64,000 nt of DNA from Notamacropus eugenii. Lineage: Eukaryota; Chordata; Mammalia; Diprotodontia; Macropodidae. Position 1 is the first letter of the stretch. Each line of letters starts with the position of its first letter. Under the pieces are notes generated by a model, which was not told the origin of the DNA, ran no database searches, and was given only the letters and a program-made list of their open reading frames with translations. Where the stretch lies: assembly GCF_028372415.1 (NCBI RefSeq), contig NC_092875.1:56284919-56348918 (forward strand), in the 5' to 3' direction. Of this stretch, positions 59,235-64,000 are shown piece by piece. Both the position numbers and the translations under genes were made by a program.

Positions 59235-60130
59235 GGTCAATTAACTTTCTTTATAGTAGAAAGAGACTTGGATTTGGAGTCAGAAGACCTGGGTTTTTAT
59301 CTTGGATCTGTGTGATATCACACAAAGTAGGATCTTTTGCTGTTTTTATTTTAGTATAATCAAGTGCCTCTGATTGAATCTTGTCTTTATCAACCAAGTA
59401 TCTTTATTAGGAATAAAGTACAAAAATAAGAGTTTCTTTAACTAGAAACAGTATGAGTATTAGTATTGTTAATTATTTTAATGTGATTAAAGATATTCTC
59501 TACCCATCAATGGGTTGCCTATTAAGAGAAGTTTGATTAGGGAAAATTTGTAGGGAGGCCCACACCTTTTGTTAATGAGGCACTGGTTCTCAAGGGTTGT
59601 GATGCCCTCTGCCTCTAAAAAGTGTATAAAGACTCTGAGGTGAAGTTTTACTTGCGAGCTTTGTTTTTGGAAGAAGCTTTTTCTGCCCGCTGAGATTTTG
59701 AGAAGCCACTAAGCAGCCCTCTGGTTTTGAAAACCCATATGTTGGTGCTTCCCTGTCTGGAAACTATGTATACATGTAATGGTCAGACAGTTGAAAGCAT
59801 GTCTGTTGATTTTGATTTCTCTGTATTTTCTATTTTCCCCCTGAACTAAGTGAATGATACATGTGCTTGGTTAAAATGATTGCTGATCCCTCAAAAGTTG
59901 CTTTCCTTTTATAAATACAGAGCTAAGAAGCTGTGATAGCAGACCCTCCTGTGTACGTTGGGGCACTTGCTTTTACAATCTGCTACTTACTTTTCTTGAA
60001 CAAGTCACTTATATGCTCTGGACTTCATTTATTTATCTCCAAATTGAGATGGGTAGCCACTGTAGTCTTTAATTTATCTTCCTAGCTTTAAGTCCTATAA
60101 TCCATGAAGGGATTTCTACTTAGATACAAG
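59235..60130 (+). repeat. MIR-type SINE split by an LTR
   Basis: The MIR 5' part ('gacttggatttggagtcaga', 'agacctgggtttttatcttg') runs to 59310. The CORE resumes at 59978 ('tcttgaacaagtcacttata', 'tccaaattgagatgggtagc', 'ctagctttaagtcctataat'). The LTR fossil lies between. Confidence 0.8.
59311..59977 (+). mobile_element. LTR fossil, copy 3, solo, inside a MIR
   Basis: 667 bases beginning TGTGATATCA and ending TTTTACA, so TG...CA ends as expected of an LTR. The five bases atctg lie directly on both sides (59306-59310 and 59978-59982), which gives the exact limits and shows a solo LTR. A 'gtataaag' promoter-like spot lies near 59626. Five-base duplications are typical of ERVL/class III types, among others, so the class is only suggested. 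Old by divergence from copies 2 and 4. Confidence 0.85.
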
Positions 60131-60555
60131 CTGTAATAGTTTTCTTCTGAGGTTCTTTCTAGTTCTTGAGTCTGTAAAAGCAGCCTGTTCTGTCAGTTCT
60201 TTGCCTAATTCTATTATTGCTGCATCATCCTCTAGTCACTGAGTTCTCTAGGTCAGAGCAGACTTTCTTGTTTATTCTTCTTAGGTCTTAGTAGGAAAGG
60301 CCCTTTCTTCTAATACCATCAGCTTCCATCATTATCTGAATTTTAGTTTCCTACTTCATCAAAGTATTAGACCACAAAGGGAAATCAGTCCCCTTGCTTT
60401 CCAAAGTTCCTATTATCTACAGATGTAGAAATATTCCCTAACCCTACACCCGAAAGAGTAAACATGGAGATGTGGATCCTATACTTCTCTTAATTCAAAG
60501 AACCAGAGAGAAGCAGAGACCTGGGCTCATGGGTCTTGTTTCAGGAAACATTGCA
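60131..60555. other. No recognised feature
   Basis: Nothing recognised. Confidence 0.5.
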
Positions 60556-60559
60556 AGAA

Positions 60560-60720
60560 TATTAAAAGAATCAGTCAAATGATATTTATTAATTACGTAC
60601 TATACCTTAGGCACTCTTCTGAGATATGAACACAATTTGTATCAGCGCTTGCTCTTAAGGAACTCCCATTACCAAAGAATATGTACATATAGGAGAACAT
60701 ACAGAATAATTGCAACGTAG
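60560..60720 (-). mobile_element. L2 3'-end fragment
   Basis: 'gatatttattaattacgtac', 'aggcactcttctgagatatg' and 'tgctcttaaggaactcccat'. Confidence 0.5.
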
Positions 60721-61185
60721 TTTCGAAAGAGAGGGTGATAGAAGTAGAGAGTATGAGAAACATGCCATTGTCATGAAAAGGCCTCAAAAACAGAGTGGGC
60801 AGAGGAAGGTAGTTTGTTTTACACATTCCAGAACACTGGTGCTGTTCCCAATGAACATTCACATAGTACAGAAGCAAGAACAGGCCTAAATAATGTCAGG
60901 ATGTTCATCTGCCCTTAGAGTCAGGATTTGTCCAGACTTCTGAGGGTTATAATCTTTCTGAGACTCCCATTACATGCATGCTTCCCCTCCCAGATCTTGG
61001 GACCCATGTTCCAAAAATGGAGGGATAGTCTTATGCAGAGTATGTCAGTTAATATTCATGACGTTTATTAAGTGTGCCTATGTGCAAGAGACCTTTGCCT
61101 TTTGTTTGAACTCTTAGGTTTTGAGGGTTATTACATCCCAGCCTCTAGCTCCTGTTTCAGACAAGATGTACCCTATATACACAAA
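60721..61185. other. No recognised feature
   Basis: Nothing recognised. Confidence 0.45.
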
Positions 61186-61189
61186 CTGA

Positions 61190-62075
61190 GTAAGGGAAAG
61201 TTCAAGGACCTAGTGTTTCCTCTTCATAGTGCCGTGGAAGCAGAACAGTGAAATCCCTTTCTCAAAGGGGGATTCAGGAAATGCTTTATTCAGAAAGTGG
61301 TGCATGAGCTCATATTTCTTGAAGGAAAAGATTCTGTGAGTTGGAGTCAAGGAGGGAGTGCATTCCAGGCATGAGGAAGTGCTGTATCTGAGGAACAGCA
61401 AGAAGATCAGTTTGGCTACCACATCACATAGAAATTGAGTAATGAATGATAAGCTAAAAATAAAAGTTAGAGTACAAGAGCTTGAGCGATTTAAAAGCTA
61501 AATGTAGGAGCTTTAATTGCATCTTAGTATTGGGAGGGAGCCAGTGGAGTTTAGTGACTGTGAGAGTGCTGTGGTCAGATCCATACCTAAAGCAAAATCA
61601 CTTTAGCAGCTATGTGTAGGGTAGATTAGATGAGGAAAGAAGATGAAACACGGATACATGTTAGGAGGTCAATGTAGTAATCCTGGTGAGAGATGATAAA
61701 GTTGGAACTAAGATGGTGGCTACATAAGGAGTAAGAAGGGAATGGATGCAAGAGATGTTGTGGAGATAGAACTGTCAAGATCTGAAAACAGTTGACTATG
61801 CAGGAGGAGAAGGAGGAGTCTAGGATGGGTGTTGTGGTTGTGAACATCTGAAACTGCAGGAATGAAGATGTTTTCAATAAAACTAGGGAAATTTCAGGAA
61901 AATGATGGATTTAGAGAGAATGATCTAATAAAATCTATTTTGGACATGTTGAGTTCATCATATCTATGAGCTTCCAGTTTGAAGTGTCCAAAAGACAGTT
62001 GGAAGAAGTGGGTCTGTAGCTCAGGAAAAAGAACAGAACTGGAGTCATTTGCATGGAAGTGATAACTGGCACGTT
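61190..62075 (-). mobile_element. L2 fragment, long and well ordered
   Basis: 'ggagtgcattccaggcatga', 'aggaacagcaagaagatcag', 'gggagggagccagtggagtt', 'gctgtggtcagatccatacc', 'atgtagtaatcctggtgaga', 'tattttggacatgttgagtt' and 'gatctgta'-like text in reverse L2 order over nearly 900 bases. Confidence 0.85.
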
Positions 62076-62395
62076 TAAACATAAAGTAGTTTTCTTGTTT
62101 ATCTCTCTTGTCTTTGTGAGTGTTTATTATTGTTTTTTCTGAAATCTGAGTCACAAACTGTAACTCTTATTTAGAATCATTTACTATATAATTCTTCCGC
62201 TCACTCCCTTCATTTTTACTTGGTTTGTATCTTTATGCTTTAAATGCATTTCATTTAAGCAGAAAATTATTGCGTTTTGTTTCCTGACCCATTCCTCTAG
62301 TCATTTTCCTTTTATTACGGAATTTAGTCAGTTCACATTTAGGGTAATCATGATTAAACTTGTGTTTTCTGCCAATAATTAAGTAAGAGCAGCAA
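62076..62395. other. No recognised feature
   Basis: A/T-rich. Nothing recognised. Confidence 0.45.
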
Positions 62396-62399
62396 CTCT

Positions 62400-62635
62400 A
62401 ATAATTGGCATTCGTACAATGTTTCAATGTTTTAAAGGCTCTTTACATGTATTATTCTACTTGATCCCCACAATAACCTTTTATTCACATACCACAATTA
62501 TTCCCATTTTACAGAAGAAGAAATTGAGGCTGAAAGAAGTTGTGACTAGAACAGTGTCAAAATAAGTGCTAGATTTAAACTTAGGTCTCTTTAATTCCAA
62601 ATCTCTGCCTCTGGTGCTATGCAACTAAGGTACCT
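62400..62635 (-). repeat. MIR SINE
   Basis: 'ggctctttacatgtattatt', 'cccattttacagaagaagaa', 'gttgtgactagaacagtgtc' and 'ctgcctctggtgctatgcaa' in reverse order. Confidence 0.8.
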
Positions 62636-62749
62636 AAATATAAAAATTGAAATGGATAAGTGATAAAGAAAAAGACAAAGAATAGGATCACACACACACA
62701 CACCAGTAGTGCTATGGATCACGTCCCATTGTATTCATGTAACTTCATC

Positions 62750-62825
62750 GGGAACTTATGTTTATTTCAATTTTGGCAAAGCATTTGGTAATCTCTCATG
62801 CTAGTGTAAGGATATTTGATCAAGG
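62750..62825 (+). mobile_element. CR1/L3 RT scrap
   Basis: 'tggcaaagcatttggtaatc' and 'tctctcatgctagtgtaag' resemble the KAFDxVSH region of the CR1/L3 reverse transcriptase. Confidence 0.4.
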
Positions 62826-63445
62826 CAGTTCCCTGATCAACATGATGAATTTAAAAGGCAACGAACTTTTATTGGGATTTGATGAAAATCTCCCCCAAAT
62901 CTCAGCAGTTGAGGTTTCCACAGAGATCAATTTATAATCTTTGATTTGGAATGGATTCTTGTTAGAAGAGCTACTATTTCATTGATTTATTAAAATGAAT
63001 GTTAATTGAAGACTTTGTAGAGATAAATTTTTGCCCACATGACCTGAGAGAGGTCCTCTACTTATTAGAATCAGTGGGCATACCCAGGCAGTGTGTTCTT
63101 AAAATCTGGCTAAAGACAGGAGGTTTCATGAACAACAGAAACTGTAGGTATTGCCTTACAAGTAACCCTAAGAGAGAGCCTTTGGGAACATTGCCCAAGT
63201 TTGTTGGTGAATTCTTTGCATATTCATATCAACTTCTTTATATAAAACCCATTTTTCTCCTAATATGAAGCACTTTAAATTTTCTTTACCAAAAACCAGA
63301 ATGCATGTGAGGCTTTCTTCGGTTAGCATATGCATGAGACTCTGCCTCTCCCATAGCCTTCAGGCATGGCATACAACAGGGCATCTGCTCTCCTCTTTTA
63401 ATCTCTTGGAGTTTACTTACTTGCTTTCTTTCTCCAACCTCCCCT
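62826..63445. other. No recognised feature
   Basis: Short open frames at 62999-63268 and 63265-63498 without motifs. Confidence 0.45.
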
Positions 63446-63449
63446 CATA

Positions 63450-64000
63450 TGTAAGGACAAGCAAAGTAGGAACTTTTGCTGTTTTCATTTTAGTATAATC
63501 AAATGTCTCTGATTGAATCTCGTTTTTATCAAGCAAGAGTCTTTACTAGGAGTAAAGACAACAACAGTTTCTTTAACTAGAAACAGTATATGTATTTGAA
63601 TTGATTATATGATTAACTTTCTTCCCCATTCATTAATAGGCTTGTCTGTTAAAGGGAGTTTGATTAGGGAAGATCTGTAGGAAGGCCCACAACTTTTGTT
63701 AATTAGGCACTAATTCCGGGGTTGTGATACCCTCTGGCTCTAAAAAAGGTATAAACACTCTGAGTTGAGGTTGTACTTTGGGATAAAGTTTTTGGAAGAA
63801 GGACTGTGTGCCAGACCAGACTCTGAGTTTCATTAATTTTGAAAACCTAGATGTTGGTCTTTCCCCCTGTGCCAGCTATGGTCAGACAGTTGGACTTGTT
63901 TGTTGATTTGTGATATATATATTGCTTCTGTCAGACAGTTTTAAGTGCTGTCTGTTGATTTCCTGAACTAAGTGAATGATATATGTACTTGATTAAAGGA
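63450..64000 (+). mobile_element. LTR fossil, copy 4, cut by the window end
   Basis: Begins TGTAAGGACA and follows copy 3 closely: 'ttttagtataatcaaatgtc', 'actagaaacagtat', 'gtttgattagggaaga', 'ggtataaaca' and 'atggtcagacagttgga'. The right end is outside the window, so whether it is a solo LTR cannot be told. Confidence 0.8.

Noticed and set aside
59311-64000. LTR copies 3 and 4 as the two ends of one provirus
   Set aside because: Copy 3 has target duplications on both its sides and splits a MIR. The interval to copy 4 holds L2 and MIR, with no retroviral region recognised.

Overview
This is a stretch of mammalian, almost certainly marsupial, nuclear DNA. The evidence is the repeat content: tRNA-headed CORE-SINEs ending in the 'ggggcagctaggtggc' type head, marsupial-style L1 3' ends, ORF1-only half-L1 (HAL1-like) copies, and a dense background of old L2, MIR and CR1/L3 pieces. 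I cannot tell an American from an Australian marsupial. No bacterial, plasmid, CRISPR or operon-like structure is present.

The only intact genes are three single-exon class II olfactory receptors of family 7 type: 10448-11386 (+), 31423-32355 (+) and 46563-47501 (-). Each is full length (312, 310 and 312 codons) with the receptor signature motifs. Each has a 3' splice-acceptor-like site exactly 13 nt before its ATG, as expected for receptors with non-coding upstream exons. Their 3' flanks are recognisably homologous. All carry a MIR SINE in the same orientation about 230-265 bp past the stop, so they look like products of local duplication, the third copy being inverted.

The rest is repeat. 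1-1175 holds two SINE tails. 1172-9042 is a nest: one half-L1 (B) is split by a second half-L1 (A, 1379-4177) and by an intronless RBBP4 retrocopy (5691-8141). 9170-9975 has an L1 3' end and a CR1/L3 fragment. 11983-12902 is a 3' L1/half-L1 fragment with perfect 16-bp target-site duplications. 17215-26070 is mostly L1: an ORF2 body split by a further ORF1-bearing, RT-less element (20827-24325). 26300-31110 and 32830-41200 are mostly MIR, CR1/L3 and L2 pieces. 42530-44840 is more L1. 47860-48870 is a worn L1 fragment.

Four related LTR fossils occur at 41600-42150, 49661-50420, 59311-59977 and 63450 to the window end. One sits inside a MIR with 5-bp target duplications and another inside an L2, so these two are solo LTRs. 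No retroviral coding region was recognised.

Functionally this is an ordinary olfactory-receptor cluster segment. I found no new multi-gene system. The more interesting points are the repeat-dated history of the receptor duplications, the conserved 13-nt leader, and the recurring RT-less L1 architecture.
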